DNA of 64,000 nt from Alteromonas genovensis (GTDB lineage: Bacteria > Pseudomonadota > Gammaproteobacteria > Enterobacterales > Alteromonadaceae). Where the stretch lies: assembly GCF_010500895.1 (NCBI RefSeq), contig NZ_JAAAWO010000006.1:62001-126000 (forward strand), written 5' to 3'. The translations under genes were made by a program, and so were the position numbers. This document shows, in pieces, positions 1 through 8,244 of this stretch; positions within the stretch are counted from its first letter, which is position 1; each line of letters starts with the position of its first letter. The notes beneath the pieces were generated by a model. It was not told where the DNA came from, searched no databases, and saw only the letters and a program-made list of their open reading frames with translations.

Positions 1-225
1 GTTGTCTGCCAAGTTAGGGTTAACTGCAACGGGGGCAAATAGCCACAAGCCAGCTAGCATTACACCGCTATAAATAGTCCACTGCATAGCGTGGCGATAA
101 TGAGCGCCAAATTTACGATGATTCAATGCCCCTTTCTTAGCGGTAACAGGAACCCAAAACAATATCAAAGCAATGGCGCCGGCAAGAATGTGGCTGTACA
201 AAACAATTTGGTATGAAATAGTCAC
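1..225 (-). CDS. Partial small membrane protein, DUF2306-like
   Basis: The first 75 codons of a gene that runs off the left edge of the window. Translation from a GTG at 225 gives VTISYQIVLYSHILAG, a first membrane segment, then a basic stretch (TAKKGALNHRKFGAHYRH) and a second hydrophobic segment (TIYSGVMLAGLWLF). A helix, a basic KKG..HR..G..Y loop and another helix resemble DUF2306-type integral membrane proteins of unknown function. A weak AAGAAGAGAT Shine-Dalgarno precedes the GTG. It is transcribed away from the histidine kinase gene at 362 and shares the upstream region holding the 26-bp inverted repeat, so it may be a target of that two-component system (inference). The C-terminus is not visible. 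Confidence 0.6.
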   Translation of the reverse strand, partial: MTISYQIVLYSHILAGAIALILFWVPVTAKKGALNHRKFGAHYRHAMQWTIYSGVMLAGLWLFAPVAVNPNLADN

Positions 226-292
226 TGTTATCTCTTCTTTGTAAACTTGAGGTGATAAGTTTACCGAGATGAGCAAGGGCGCATCAGTGCAC

Positions 293-318
293 AAAGTCAC
301 TATCGTAATAGTGACTTT
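293..318. promoter_or_regulatory. Perfect 11+11 bp inverted repeat, candidate response-regulator operator
   Basis: AAAGTCACTAT, a 4-bp CGTA spacer, then ATAGTGACTTT, with no mismatch in the arms. It lies 43 bp before the kinase ATG and 67 bp before the divergent GTG of the membrane-protein gene. No T-tract follows, so it is not terminator-like. Dyads of this size between a NarL-type two-component operon and a divergent gene are typical autoregulatory operators. The link to the regulator encoded here is inferred. Confidence 0.6.
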
Positions 319-361
319 TGGCCTATTCCAATAGCAGTGAAATTACCCAATACTAAGCGCT

Positions 362-1513
362 ATGACATTATCTCAATTACGTATTGCTCCAGAACAAAGT
401 GGAGCGCTAGTCACCATATTGGTTGTGGCTAGCACCAATGCCTGGTTACTCGCGGGCTCAGCGAGTGTAAGCACCACTCAGTTTGTGGCTATTATGTTGT
501 GCTTTGCGGTTTTTAGCTTGGTGTTTTTATTGATAAGCCAGGATGAACCCTTCGGTCACGACAAACAGCTTCGTACTTTATTCGTCGGCGTTGAATATGG
601 GCTTGTGCTGGTACTCTTTTCCTTAAGCCCCATGACATTCAACGCTATTTTATTGGTGATTTGGTCTGCGCTATTACCTTATTTTATGCCGTTTAAACGG
701 GCACTTTTACTGTCGCCTATTTGGTCGGCTGTACCATGGCTATTGTTTAGTTGGGTATGGCAGTCGAGTAGCGGTTTGTGGGTTAATGCTCTGCTATTTT
801 GGACATTCAACTTGTTTGCCTTAGTAATGATGGAAAGCCGTAAAAACGCAGAGCGCCAAACCCAGCGCGCTGAAGAAGCGAATAGGGAGTTAAGGGCTTT
901 ACAAGATTTAATGCAGCAGGCTAGTCGCAAAGAAGAGCGTACCCGCATTGCCCGCGATATTCATGACTTGGTGGGGCACCACTTAACGGGGTTGTCGCTG
1001 CATTTGCAGGTGGCCTCACGCACAGCGTCGCCCGACCAGCGCCCCGCTATAGACCAGTGTTTAGGCATTGCGCGGCTGCTGCTTGCAGACGTTCGCGAAG
1101 CGGTATCAGACATGCGTGAATTTAATCAGCTAGATTTACTGCAGGCGCTTAATGCGCTTACCGCGCCTTTAAAAAATAAGATTCGGGTAAAAGTTGATTG
1201 CCAAGCTGACATCAGCAATTTAACCCTGCTTCAGGCAACTAATTTACTGCGCTGTATTCAAGAAAGTCTCACTAACACTATGCGCCATAGCAGGGCCGAT
1301 GAACTTGTGATCAGCATTTACAGCAACGCTAACCAATTGCACATAGACATAAAAGACAATGGCGGCAGCGCTAGCTCTAATATCAATAATGTTATTCAGG
1401 GAAATGGCCTCAAAGGTATTCAAGAACGCGTTAGCGAGCTAAATGGCAGTGCAACGTTTATCAACAGCGGTGGAGGTTTTCATACCTCGCTAATACTGCC
1501 GGAGGCGAAATGA
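362..1513 (+). CDS. Sensor histidine kinase, NarL/LiaS/DesK type
   Basis: Membrane sensor kinase of the HisKA_3 family. Residues 1-155 hold about five or six hydrophobic helices with almost no external loop, so the stimulus is probably sensed in or near the membrane, as in DesK and LiaS. A short coiled linker (about 157-190) leads to the dimerisation/phosphoacceptor helix RIARDIHDLVGHHL with His201. The C-terminal HATPase domain shows an N box (QESLTNTMRHS), DNGGS and the G box GNGLKGIQERV. At 383 residues it is normal for the family. Its stop overlaps the regulator start in an ATGA, which implies translational coupling. The inverted repeat at 293-318 is the likely control site. The signal is unknown. 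Confidence 0.9.
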   Translation: MTLSQLRIAPEQSGALVTILVVASTNAWLLAGSASVSTTQFVAIMLCFAVFSLVFLLISQDEPFGHDKQLRTLFVGVEYGLVLVLFSLSPMTFNAILLVIWSALLPYFMPFKRALLLSPIWSAVPWLLFSWVWQSSSGLWVNALLFWTFNLFALVMMESRKNAERQTQRAEEANRELRALQDLMQQASRKEERTRIARDIHDLVGHHLTGLSLHLQVASRTASPDQRPAIDQCLGIARLLLADVREAVSDMREFNQLDLLQALNALTAPLKNKIRVKVDCQADISNLTLLQATNLLRCIQESLTNTMRHSRADELVISIYSNANQLHIDIKDNGGSASSNINNVIQGNGLKGIQERVSELNGSATFINSGGGFHTSLILPEAK

Positions 1514-1561
1514 CTAGTAGTGCCGGGGGCGAAATTATGAGTAGTGCCGGAGGCGCAATGA
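1497..1561 (+). repeat. Three tandem copies of a Shine-Dalgarno/start-codon module
   Basis: A unit close to TGCCGGAGGCGAAATGA occurs three times, at 1497-1513, 1521-1540 and 1545-1561. Each copy carries a purine-rich GGAGG or GGGGG 4-7 nt before an ATG. All three ATGs (1510, 1537, 1558) are in frame with the response regulator, so the repeat adds 16 residues (MTSSAGGEIMSSAGGA) before the receiver domain. The first copy also encodes the end of the kinase (LPEAK). Confidence 0.85.
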
Positions 1562-2217
1562 TTAGCGTATTGGTAGTAGACGACCAGCAACTATTACGAC
1601 AGGGGTTATGCAGCCTGCTGGGCCTTTCTGACAAAGTAGAAGTGGTGGGCCAAGCTAACGATGGCGTGGAGGCTATGAACTGGCTACGCGATAACCCGAA
1701 TGGCGCTGATGTAATGCTGCTAGATATTCGCATGCCGCGCATGACAGGTATTGAGCTGCTCGAAGCCCTTAACAAGGCCAATGCTTCTATTCCAGCTATT
1801 CCAACTATTATGCTGACTACCTTCGATGATCATGAAAACCTGATGGGCGCGCTGCGTGCTGGCGCAAAAGGGTATTTATTAAAAGACGTGTCGCTAGAAA
1901 CCCTAGTAGAAGGCATAGAGGCCGTTAATGCTGGTGAATCACTTATCCAGCCTGCCATTACCACTACGCTTATTAACAGTTTGCAGGGGCTCAACACGTC
2001 ATGTGACGAACCCGAGCCTATTGAGCCGTTATCGAGTAAAGAGAAAGAAATTTTGCGCCTAATGGCTTCTGGCTGCAGTAACCGAGAAATTGCCGGAGCG
2101 CTTTATAAATCTGAAGGCACAGTAAAAAATCAGGTGTCGACTATTTTGGCTAAGCTGGGCGCGCGCGATCGCACTCGTGCCGTGCTTCGGGCGGTAGAAC
2201 TTGGGGTAATTAGCTAG
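1510..2217 (+). CDS. Response regulator, NarL/FixJ family
   Basis: DNA-binding partner of the upstream kinase. The receiver domain begins ISVLVVDDQQLLRQG; the acidic pocket is the DD pair and the phosphoacceptor is the Asp of MLLDIRMPRMTG (residue 56 counted from the ATG at 1558). TTFDDHE and GYLLKDVS supply the conserved Thr and Lys. A C-terminal LuxR-type HTH follows (LSSKEKEILRLMASG and NREIAGALYKSEGTVKNQV). The coordinates use the first ATG, coupled to the kinase stop. Initiation at 1537 or 1558 is equally supported by its own SD, and 1558 gives the usual family N-terminus. It likely binds the inverted repeat at 293-318. Transcription converges on the cytochrome c gene, with 24 bp between the two. 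Confidence 0.9.
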   Translation: MTSSAGGEIMSSAGGAMISVLVVDDQQLLRQGLCSLLGLSDKVEVVGQANDGVEAMNWLRDNPNGADVMLLDIRMPRMTGIELLEALNKANASIPAIPTIMLTTFDDHENLMGALRAGAKGYLLKDVSLETLVEGIEAVNAGESLIQPAITTTLINSLQGLNTSCDEPEPIEPLSSKEKEILRLMASGCSNREIAGALYKSEGTVKNQVSTILAKLGARDRTRAVLRAVELGVIS

Positions 2218-2241
2218 TACCTGTTTTAAAGGCAGCTACAA

Positions 2242-2604
2242 TTATCGTTTTGGCATAAGATGCGGGGCAAGCGGCGGTCGTCTTGCCGATTCTTTTGGCC
2301 CATACCACTTCGCCAAATAATCTAAAATAACCGGCTCTGCGTCACCTAGTGGCCACAGTTTTTGTGTGTCTTGCATCCACCTGATAGTTTCTAACCAACG
2401 TTTTTTACTCATGGCGTTTTGCGTAATAAGCGAAGTTGAATGGCACGCGCTACAATGGGCTAAAACCAGATTCGAGCCCTCAGCTATTACTAATCCTGAT
2501 TGCTTATCTACTGCCGGTTCCGCTGCTTCTGAACTGCTCGCAAACATAGCACTAAAGCCAGTTAAGCAAAGCGCAATAACGAATGAGCGTAACGCTAACA
2601 TCAT
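2242..2604 (-). CDS. Small periplasmic cytochrome c, sulfite dehydrogenase subunit
   Basis: A 120-residue secreted protein with a signal peptide (SFVIALCLTGFSAMFASSSEA) and one c-type haem site, CSACH, about residue 51. A Met in the C-terminal half may be the sixth ligand. It is the last gene of a five-gene minus-strand operon and follows the molybdenum sulfite oxidase by 50 bp, the arrangement of SorA-SorB sulfite dehydrogenases in which SorB takes electrons from the Mo subunit. An AGGAG lies 7 nt before the ATG. The haem motif is seen directly. The role as electron acceptor for sulfite oxidation comes from context and the SorAB precedent. Confidence 0.82.
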   Translation of the reverse strand: MMLALRSFVIALCLTGFSAMFASSSEAAEPAVDKQSGLVIAEGSNLVLAHCSACHSTSLITQNAMSKKRWLETIRWMQDTQKLWPLGDAEPVILDYLAKWYGPKESARRPPLAPHLMPKR

Positions 2605-2654
2605 AGTGAAGCTCCTGTTATTGGCAGCGGCGTGATCTGTTTATCTTTCATATT

Positions 2655-3956
2655 TTACGCTATCACTTTTACTGCAACGCGATGACACGCATTGTTTAAA
2701 TAACCCTTTGGGTTCCAGCCAGGCAGCACCATGGGCTGGGCTTTACCTGTTTCATCCACCGCTTTTGCCCATATTTCATAGTAGCCTGTTTGAGGGAACG
2801 AAATACGGGTAGAGAAGTGTTGCCACGCATGTCGGTTTGCGGGGCGAGATAGCTCGGCTTTTTGCCAAGTTTGGCCAAAGTCGATAGAGGTGAACATGTC
2901 TTTTACGCTAGTTGAGCCGCACCATGCATGCCCCCTCACCGCTAACGCTTTTGAGAGCTTATGCTGTACACCAGATTGAGGATAGGTGATAAGCGATTTT
3001 ATCGGCATGGCCTCAATAATACACATTTCATCATCGGGCACGGTTGTGCCTGGTGCCACAGGCTCGCAAGGAACTCGGTAGGCTTTACCCAGCATTTTTG
3101 CGCCATCGTGTACCTGGTTTCGAATAACAATTTTGCTTAGCCATTTGCCCGATGTGGAAGCAGGCCAACCTCCAAATACTAAGCGTAATGGAAAGCCATT
3201 CATGATGGGTAAGGGGTCGCCATTCATTTCCCAGGCGATAAGCGACTCATCTTCCATGGCTTTACTAATAGGCACGCCTCGGGATATAGCTGCTTTACCC
3301 GGCGTTCTGCTTAAATGCTGATCGTTGCCATAGTAACCAATATAAACAGCGTCATCGTTTACGCCCACTGCCTGTAATACGTCTTTTAGCCGAACGCCTG
3401 TCCATTTTGGGCAGCCTACCGCGCCGGTGGTCCACTGGTTGCCTGTGGCTGCAGGAGAAAACTCAGCCCTGCCGTTACCGCCGCACTCTAATGTGAGTTG
3501 GTAGGTGTAATGTTTAAAGCGTTGTTTTAGCTCATTGAGGGTGAATATTTTAGACTGCTTAGCAGATTCACCCTCTATGGTGAGTGTCCATGTATCTGGA
3601 TTAGGGGCGCTTGGCACAATACCGTTATTGCGTACAAAAAGGCGATTGGCTGGCGTTACCTTGTCATCAAGCAGGTGTGCGGGTGTTTCTGCATTAACGG
3701 GGCGGTCGTTTAATACCACTAGCCCATCTTTACCTGCTATTTCAAAAGGCGTGTCCGATTGTGCAAAGGCGGCGGGAATAAGCCCTGAAGGCATGAACTG
3801 TCCGTAAACCACTTCGGCGCCAAGCAGTACCGACAGCGTTTTTAATCCAGATAAGAAGCCTCGACGGCTCATTGGGTTACTGGTTCTGCCAAATACGGTG
3901 TGGTCTGCTTTTTCAGCATCGTTGGCGTAAAGTTCATGAAGGCCGCGTTTTTTCAC
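2655..3956 (-). CDS. Periplasmic molybdopterin sulfite oxidase (SorA/SoxC-like)
   Basis: A 433-residue member of the sulfite oxidase family. A twin-arginine signal (SRRGFLSGL, RR at 31-32) fits export of a folded molybdoprotein. The molybdopterin domain has TLECGGNGRAEFSP, where Cys158 would be the Mo ligand, followed by GVRLKDVL, and then the C-terminal Mo-co dimerisation domain (about 310-433, with GHAWCGS and GWNPKGYLNN). The reaction would be sulfite to sulfate, with electrons passed to the cytochrome c encoded 50 bp downstream. It starts at a GTG with an AAGG upstream; 73 bp separate it from yeiH. Next to a dioxygenase that would release sulfite, detoxification or energy-yielding oxidation of that sulfite is the natural role. 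Other SoxC-like substrates cannot be excluded. Confidence 0.85.
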   Translation of the reverse strand: MKKRGLHELYANDAEKADHTVFGRTSNPMSRRGFLSGLKTLSVLLGAEVVYGQFMPSGLIPAAFAQSDTPFEIAGKDGLVVLNDRPVNAETPAHLLDDKVTPANRLFVRNNGIVPSAPNPDTWTLTIEGESAKQSKIFTLNELKQRFKHYTYQLTLECGGNGRAEFSPAATGNQWTTGAVGCPKWTGVRLKDVLQAVGVNDDAVYIGYYGNDQHLSRTPGKAAISRGVPISKAMEDESLIAWEMNGDPLPIMNGFPLRLVFGGWPASTSGKWLSKIVIRNQVHDGAKMLGKAYRVPCEPVAPGTTVPDDEMCIIEAMPIKSLITYPQSGVQHKLSKALAVRGHAWCGSTSVKDMFTSIDFGQTWQKAELSRPANRHAWQHFSTRISFPQTGYYEIWAKAVDETGKAQPMVLPGWNPKGYLNNACHRVAVKVIA

Positions 3957-4029
3957 TGCTTTTACCTTTTAAAATTACAGACGTTTGTTTGGTTTGTATG
4001 GCTACGCTACTGCTTAGCTAAACAGGCGG

Positions 4030-5034
4030 TTATAGAAAGTACAAGTAGCCTAAAATAAGTAACGCTATCCATATGGTTTCAGTCAAAATCATCATTATGG
4101 GAAGGGCGCCCACTTCGGCAAGTTTGCCTAAGTTCGACTTCATGCCAATAGCGGTAATAGACACCACAAGGAAAAACCGCGATACCTGCGAGCCTGTTCC
4201 AACAATGTATTCGGGCAACGTCACAAAGCTATTGAGCAACATCATGGCAATAAAGCCCACCAAAAATAACGGCACTTTAGGTACGTCGCCTTCTTTCATA
4301 TTTTGTTTGGTGGTGTAAAAGCGTTTAATTATTAGCATCATGATAAGCACTACGGGCATTAACATGGCTACGCGCACAAGTTTTGTTAGCGTTGCCATAT
4401 CACCGGCTTCTTCCGACACTGAATACCCAGCGCCTACCACCTGTGCTACGTCGTGAATAGTGCCGCCTAAGAATATGCCTGCTTTTATATCATCCATACC
4501 CATCTGCGCCGCAATAATGGGGTACACAATCATGGCAATGGTAGACATAGCAGTAACGCCAATTACGGTAAGAAGGGTGTCTCGCTCGTGGTTTTCGCCT
4601 TTAGGTAGGATAGTGGAAATAGCAAGAGCGGCAGACGCGCCGCAAATGGCTACCGAGCCTCCGGTTAGAGCACCAAAGCGTTTTTGTAAACCAAAGGTTT
4701 TAGCAAGAAAAACACCTAGCACTATGGTGGTGAATATAGCACCTGCCAGCATAAGGGCAGTTTGCCACCCTAGAACAATAAGATCGCCTAGTGCAACTCT
4801 TAGCCCCAGTAATACAACGCCAGCGCGCAGCAACGTGCTGGCAGTAAAATCGATACCGCATGAACAGGGCGTGTCTTTTTGATAAAGAAACGACACCGCC
4901 ATGCCAAGTAACAAAGCGAATAACATAACAGGGGCGTTGTAGTGTTCACTAAGAAATAGCGCCGCCATGCCGGTGATAATAGCAATGCCCAGTCCTGGCC
5001 ATATATTCTTACACCTTACTGCTATGTCATTCAT
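4030..5034 (-). CDS. yeiH: YeiH-family putative sulfate/sulfite exporter
   Basis: A 334-residue integral membrane protein with about ten hydrophobic helices and the family hallmarks LRAGVVLLGLRVALGDL, TGGSVAICGASAALA and GGTIHDVAQVVGAGY (Cons_hypoth698/YeiH). Members are annotated as sulfate exporters and recur in organosulfonate catabolic clusters, where they are thought to expel sulfite or sulfate. It starts 5 bp after the stop of the dioxygenase gene, so the two are surely co-transcribed, and it precedes the sulfite oxidase. Export of sulfite to the periplasm, where the Tat-exported oxidase acts, is the simplest reading. The transported ion is inferred from context. Confidence 0.82.
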   Translation of the reverse strand: MNDIAVRCKNIWPGLGIAIITGMAALFLSEHYNAPVMLFALLLGMAVSFLYQKDTPCSCGIDFTASTLLRAGVVLLGLRVALGDLIVLGWQTALMLAGAIFTTIVLGVFLAKTFGLQKRFGALTGGSVAICGASAALAISTILPKGENHERDTLLTVIGVTAMSTIAMIVYPIIAAQMGMDDIKAGIFLGGTIHDVAQVVGAGYSVSEEAGDMATLTKLVRVAMLMPVVLIMMLIIKRFYTTKQNMKEGDVPKVPLFLVGFIAMMLLNSFVTLPEYIVGTGSQVSRFFLVVSITAIGMKSNLGKLAEVGALPIMMILTETIWIALLILGYLYFL

Positions 5035-5039
5035 TGCAA

Positions 5040-6047
5040 TTACCGGTCTGCGGCCACTAAAGCCACTAACACAACTCGTTTTCTATCTCCAGAATAAGGG
5101 CGGCGTCCGTGCATAGTGCGATAATTATCAACAACTGCGACATCGCCATCTTGCCATTCAAGGTCGAAGGTAAAGTCTTCAGCAAGTTCAGAGGCCCGTT
5201 CTAAACCTTCTTTTGGAATATCACTTCCATCACCAAATGTAATGGCCGATGACGGGTTTTCTCTTACGCCTTTCCAGCCCATGTAAGCGGCAATAAGCTG
5301 GTTGTAAAACACTTCAGAGCCATCAGTCATTTCCACTACTGCTGGTAATACGGGGGTAACGGCTTTTAAACTACCGTCTGCCATCCATTCCCAGCTGTAT
5401 CCCAGTTCGCTTAATTTGGCTTCGGCCTCTTCAACCGTTTCAACGCTTAATGTGCTTTTCCAACTTCTACCTTGGCCTGAGTTTGCATCGTCTGCGGCGG
5501 GCATGGTGGTAGTGTACTTCAAACCTTTTTGTTTGAAGTCATCGGCTAGCTGTGGGTTTTCTGCCTTCAGTGCTTCAAACAGTTTGTCTGAGCGACATAG
5601 GGGCGTAGCGCCGCCTTCATCAGCGGCCGACTGACAAAAGAAAAATACCTTACTGGGAGAGATGGGCGTTTGCGCCATTTCATGATGTAAGAATATTTCT
5701 ACATCTTTCGGGGCTTCGTTGGCCGTAAACACGCGCTCTGTAAAGTTTATTCTTACCGCATTAGACAGCGACTCTTGGTACGTGAAGTTTGGATAGCCAA
5801 AGCCGGCTGAAAAAACGTCAAATACTTCTGCGCTATCGAGTGGGAACCCACGAAACAATAGGGCACCTGAGCTGGCTAACTTAGCCTCTAATTCCGCTTG
5901 GTTTGCTTTAACAAAGGCCACCGTGTCTGCTACGGTTTCACAGTTCGTATTATTTACGACAATAGACGGAAACACATCGTCGTTGTAATGATGCTGAGTA
6001 GCCACATTTGCATACGTAACTTCAGAGGTTTCATTGACGTTTTTCAT
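5040..6047 (-). CDS. TauD/TfdA-family Fe(II)/2-oxoglutarate dioxygenase, probable sulfoquinovose dioxygenase
   Basis: A 335-residue enzyme of the TauD/TfdA (SyrP-like) fold. Iron ligands are visible as the H-x-E in FLHHEMAQTP and the distal His of NYRTMHGRRPYSG; the following GDRKRVV has the Arg expected to bind the 2-oxoglutarate carboxylate. No signal peptide, so it is cytoplasmic. It lies 10 bp after the aldo-keto reductase and 5 bp before yeiH. Relatives hydroxylate the carbon next to a sulfonate so that sulfite leaves. With a sugar hydrolase, a 6-oxo-sugar-type reductase and sulfite-handling genes in one regulon, a SqoD-like role (SQ + O2 + 2OG to 6-dehydroglucose + sulfite) is the best inference. 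Taurine or another sulfonate is the alternative, but the carbohydrate genes argue against it. Confidence 0.75.
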   Translation of the reverse strand: MKNVNETSEVTYANVATQHHYNDDVFPSIVVNNTNCETVADTVAFVKANQAELEAKLASSGALLFRGFPLDSAEVFDVFSAGFGYPNFTYQESLSNAVRINFTERVFTANEAPKDVEIFLHHEMAQTPISPSKVFFFCQSAADEGGATPLCRSDKLFEALKAENPQLADDFKQKGLKYTTTMPAADDANSGQGRSWKSTLSVETVEEAEAKLSELGYSWEWMADGSLKAVTPVLPAVVEMTDGSEVFYNQLIAAYMGWKGVRENPSSAITFGDGSDIPKEGLERASELAEDFTFDLEWQDGDVAVVDNYRTMHGRRPYSGDRKRVVLVALVAADR

Positions 6048-6057
6048 TAATAAGCTC

Positions 6058-7035
6058 CTAGTCGTAAATAGGGTGGAAACGATTAAATGCAGCTTCGCAG
6101 AAATGCCCAGGATCGTTAAAACGACGGTTCATATTGAGCGACGAGATGGCCTGCATTTCTTCATCGCTTAAGCTGAAGTCGAACACAGCAATATTTTCTT
6201 TCATACGCTCAACTTTTGAGGTTTTAGGTATGATGGCGTTACCGCGCTGAATGCCCCATCGTAAAACGATTTGAGCAGGCGTTTTGCCGTGAGCTTCTGC
6301 TGCTGCTTTCACAACGCTTTGCTCTAAAACAGACTCGGTTTTGTCAGCCATTTCTAGCTCTAAATAAGACAGCGCGCCAAGAGGCGAGAATGCCGTTACT
6401 GCTATGCCGTAATTTTTGGCCAGCCGTATTAGTCGCTCTTGAGTCAGGTAAGGGTGAGACTCTATTTGAAGCATAGAAGGCTTGATGCGAGCGTAGCTCA
6501 TTAAGTCGTTAATAAGCCCAGTGTTGTAGTTACACACACCAATTTGTTTTACCGAACCGGCATCAACAAGCTTCTCCATGGCTTCCCATGTTTTATAAAG
6601 TGGTACCGGCGCAAGTTCCATTGTCGGCTCTGCGGCTTCTGGATCGTAGAACCACTCTGGCGGATAGCGAGTTTCAATGGGCACAAACTTTTGCGCTATA
6701 GGAAAGTGGATGAGGTACAGGTCGAGATAATCTAGTTTTAAGTCGCTTAATGTTTTGTTAAGCGCTAGGTCAACATGCTCTGGCGCGTGAAAGGTGTTCC
6801 AAAGCTTTGACGTGATCCACAACTCTTCTCGCGAACAAATACCTTCAGCAATGGCGCGAGCAATTCCCTCACCCACTTCTTTTTCGTTACCGTAATCGGT
6901 AGCGCAATCTAAATGGCGATATCCCGCCTTAATTGCTTCATAGGTTGTATCTGCACAAATGGCTTTGTCTACTTTCCAAAAGCCAAATCCTACCTCTGGT
7001 ATTTTGTCCATTACGTTATTCACCTTATATTTCAC
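6058..7035 (-). CDS. Aldo-keto reductase, probable 6-dehydroglucose reductase
   Basis: A 325-residue NAD(P)H-dependent aldo-keto reductase resembling xylose reductase. The catalytic tetrad is visible: Asp in RHLDCA, Tyr in TDYGNEKEVG, Lys in ITSKLWNT and His in LYLIHFP. The cofactor-binding end IIPKTSKVERMKENI is also present. It is the first gene of the dioxygenase-yeiH-sulfite oxidase operon and has the palindrome GTCTTGTATAAGAC 34 bp upstream. The GTG at 7035 was chosen because it supplies the usual N-terminal strand; an ATG at 7011 with AAGGTG upstream is possible. In oxygenolytic SQ pathways an AKR reduces the 6-aldehyde left after sulfite release to glucose, which fits its place beside the dioxygenase. 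Substrate not provable here. Confidence 0.82.
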   Translation of the reverse strand: MKYKVNNVMDKIPEVGFGFWKVDKAICADTTYEAIKAGYRHLDCATDYGNEKEVGEGIARAIAEGICSREELWITSKLWNTFHAPEHVDLALNKTLSDLKLDYLDLYLIHFPIAQKFVPIETRYPPEWFYDPEAAEPTMELAPVPLYKTWEAMEKLVDAGSVKQIGVCNYNTGLINDLMSYARIKPSMLQIESHPYLTQERLIRLAKNYGIAVTAFSPLGALSYLELEMADKTESVLEQSVVKAAAEAHGKTPAQIVLRWGIQRGNAIIPKTSKVERMKENIAVFDFSLSDEEMQAISSLNMNRRFNDPGHFCEAAFNRFHPIYD

Positions 7036-7069
7036 ATATCTTAGCTAAGTGTATTTTAATAATACATTA

Positions 7070-7083
7070 GTCTTGTATAAGAC
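7070..7083. promoter_or_regulatory. Candidate GntR operator A, upstream of the reductase-dioxygenase operon
   Basis: GTCTTGTATAAGAC matches the site before the GH31 gene at 13 of 14 positions and has symmetric GTCTT/AAGAC ends. It lies 34 bp upstream of the aldo-keto reductase GTG, in promoter position. Assignment to the GntR protein encoded at 7288-8037 is inferred from recurrence of the motif. Confidence 0.7.
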
Positions 7084-7287
7084 ATAAGTTATTACACAGG
7101 CCGAGTTAAGTCAACAAACTGTTAACAAAGTTATTGATTAGCGGGTGGTGTGCTTAACTCGAAAGCGTGTAAAAAAGTGTCAGGAGAAAAGAAATAGTAT
7201 GTGTTGGGCAGATATACTTAAGCAGGGAAAGGGCGAGAAAGAGTAGATGAAGCAGATACTTAACGTAAAAAGGCAGAGCTGATTGTA

Positions 7288-8037
7288 CTAATCTAACTCT
7301 ACCTGATAGTGGTAATGATCGGTGCGGCATTTACTTTCGCGGTACTCAATAAGTTTTCCATCTATCGACTCGGTAACGCGAGTAACGAGTAAAAGAGGTG
7401 TGCCCTTTTCTATATGTAATGCGTCCGCATCGCTTTCAGATGCCAGCACCGCCTTTATACTGTCTCGGGTTTTAAACACGGTTTGGTTATAGTCGGTTTG
7501 ATAGAAGTGATAAAGCGTATGAGGAATATCTTCACGGGTATTAATGCCGGTAAACAGTTTTGCCGGAAGATAAACGGTTTCTAGCATGCAAAACTCATTG
7601 TCTAGAATTCGCCTGCGTACAAGTTTAATAACCTTGTCTTTAGCTGAAAGCGAAAGGGCTTTTTGCACTACGGTAGATGGCGTAACACGCTCTTTGCTGA
7701 GCAATTCCGCTTTAGGAAGGTCTGCACCTTTACCATCGGCTTGAAGAGGGAAAAAGCGGAATAAGGCGTCTTGCGCAGTGTGTTCTGACACAAAGGTGCC
7801 TACACCTTGTCGGCGAGTAACTATTTTGGTGTCGGTGAGTAAGGTAAGCGCTTTACGCACAGTACCCTGGCTAACGTTAAATTCGTCTGCCAGTTTAAAC
7901 TCGCTGGGAAGCATTTCACCTGGCTGCCATCTGCGTTCAACAATGAGCTGCTTAATGTATTCGCCAACCTGCTGGTATAGAGGCTGAAAGGCGAGACTCG
8001 GCCCGCCGAGCTTATGGTCAAATTGAGATGAAGACAT
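7288..8037 (-). CDS. GntR-family regulator, HutC/UTRA subfamily
   Basis: A cytoplasmic repressor-type protein. Residues 10-80 form the winged HTH (PLYQQVGEYIKQLIVERRW, LPSEFKLADEFNVSQGTVRKAL, TRRQGVGTFV). From about 95 to the end is a UTRA ligand-binding domain (FRFFPL, RRILDNEFCMLETVYLP, LLLVTRVTES, YRESKCRTDHYHYQVELD). UTRA domains usually bind small sugar or amino-acid effectors, so SQ or a product could be the inducer. The ATG at 8037 gives the normal family N-terminus; a GTG at 8082 lies in frame but has no SD and falls inside a candidate operator. It sits between the minus-strand reductase operon and the plus-strand glycosidase operon, and the shared palindromes suggest that it controls both, itself and the TonB receptor. 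Confidence 0.85.
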   Translation of the reverse strand: MSSSQFDHKLGGPSLAFQPLYQQVGEYIKQLIVERRWQPGEMLPSEFKLADEFNVSQGTVRKALTLLTDTKIVTRRQGVGTFVSEHTAQDALFRFFPLQADGKGADLPKAELLSKERVTPSTVVQKALSLSAKDKVIKLVRRRILDNEFCMLETVYLPAKLFTGINTREDIPHTLYHFYQTDYNQTVFKTRDSIKAVLASESDADALHIEKGTPLLLVTRVTESIDGKLIEYRESKCRTDHYHYQVELD

Positions 8038-8073
8038 AAAACCAAAACCTAAAGATTGTTTTTCTTTTGTTAT

Positions 8074-8087
8074 ATCATACACAAGAT
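8074..8087. promoter_or_regulatory. Weak candidate GntR operator D, autoregulatory
   Basis: ATCATACACAAGAT agrees with GTCTTATATAAGAC at 9 of 14 positions. It lies 37-50 bp upstream of the chosen start of the GntR gene, where an autoregulatory site would be expected. Weaker than the other sites. Confidence 0.4.
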
Positions 8088-8244
8088 GTATAGCGTACTT
8101 TTTACTAATTTTGTATCTGCATGAAAAGTTGGTATGGTCGCTAGCGACGGCACCTTTTCGTTGTTCACCGTCGTTTTTAAAAGCGGCATTTGCTGGTAAA
8201 GTTTTAATTGCTGATTGACACCGTGGTTACATTTCATTAACTTG

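Noticed and set aside
4460-4882. A 140-codon antisense frame inside yeiH
   Set aside because: Mirror of a membrane-protein gene; no family similarity seen.
5040-6047. Taurine utilisation (TauD) as the role of the dioxygenase
   Set aside because: No TauABC transporter genes are near; the partners are carbohydrate genes and an aldehyde reductase, which fit a sulfosugar better.
7199-7246. A 15-codon ATG-led frame after a CAGGAG in the reductase-GntR intergenic region
   Set aside because: Too short, the SD is about 13 nt away, and it has no recognisable leader-peptide pattern or attenuator hairpin.
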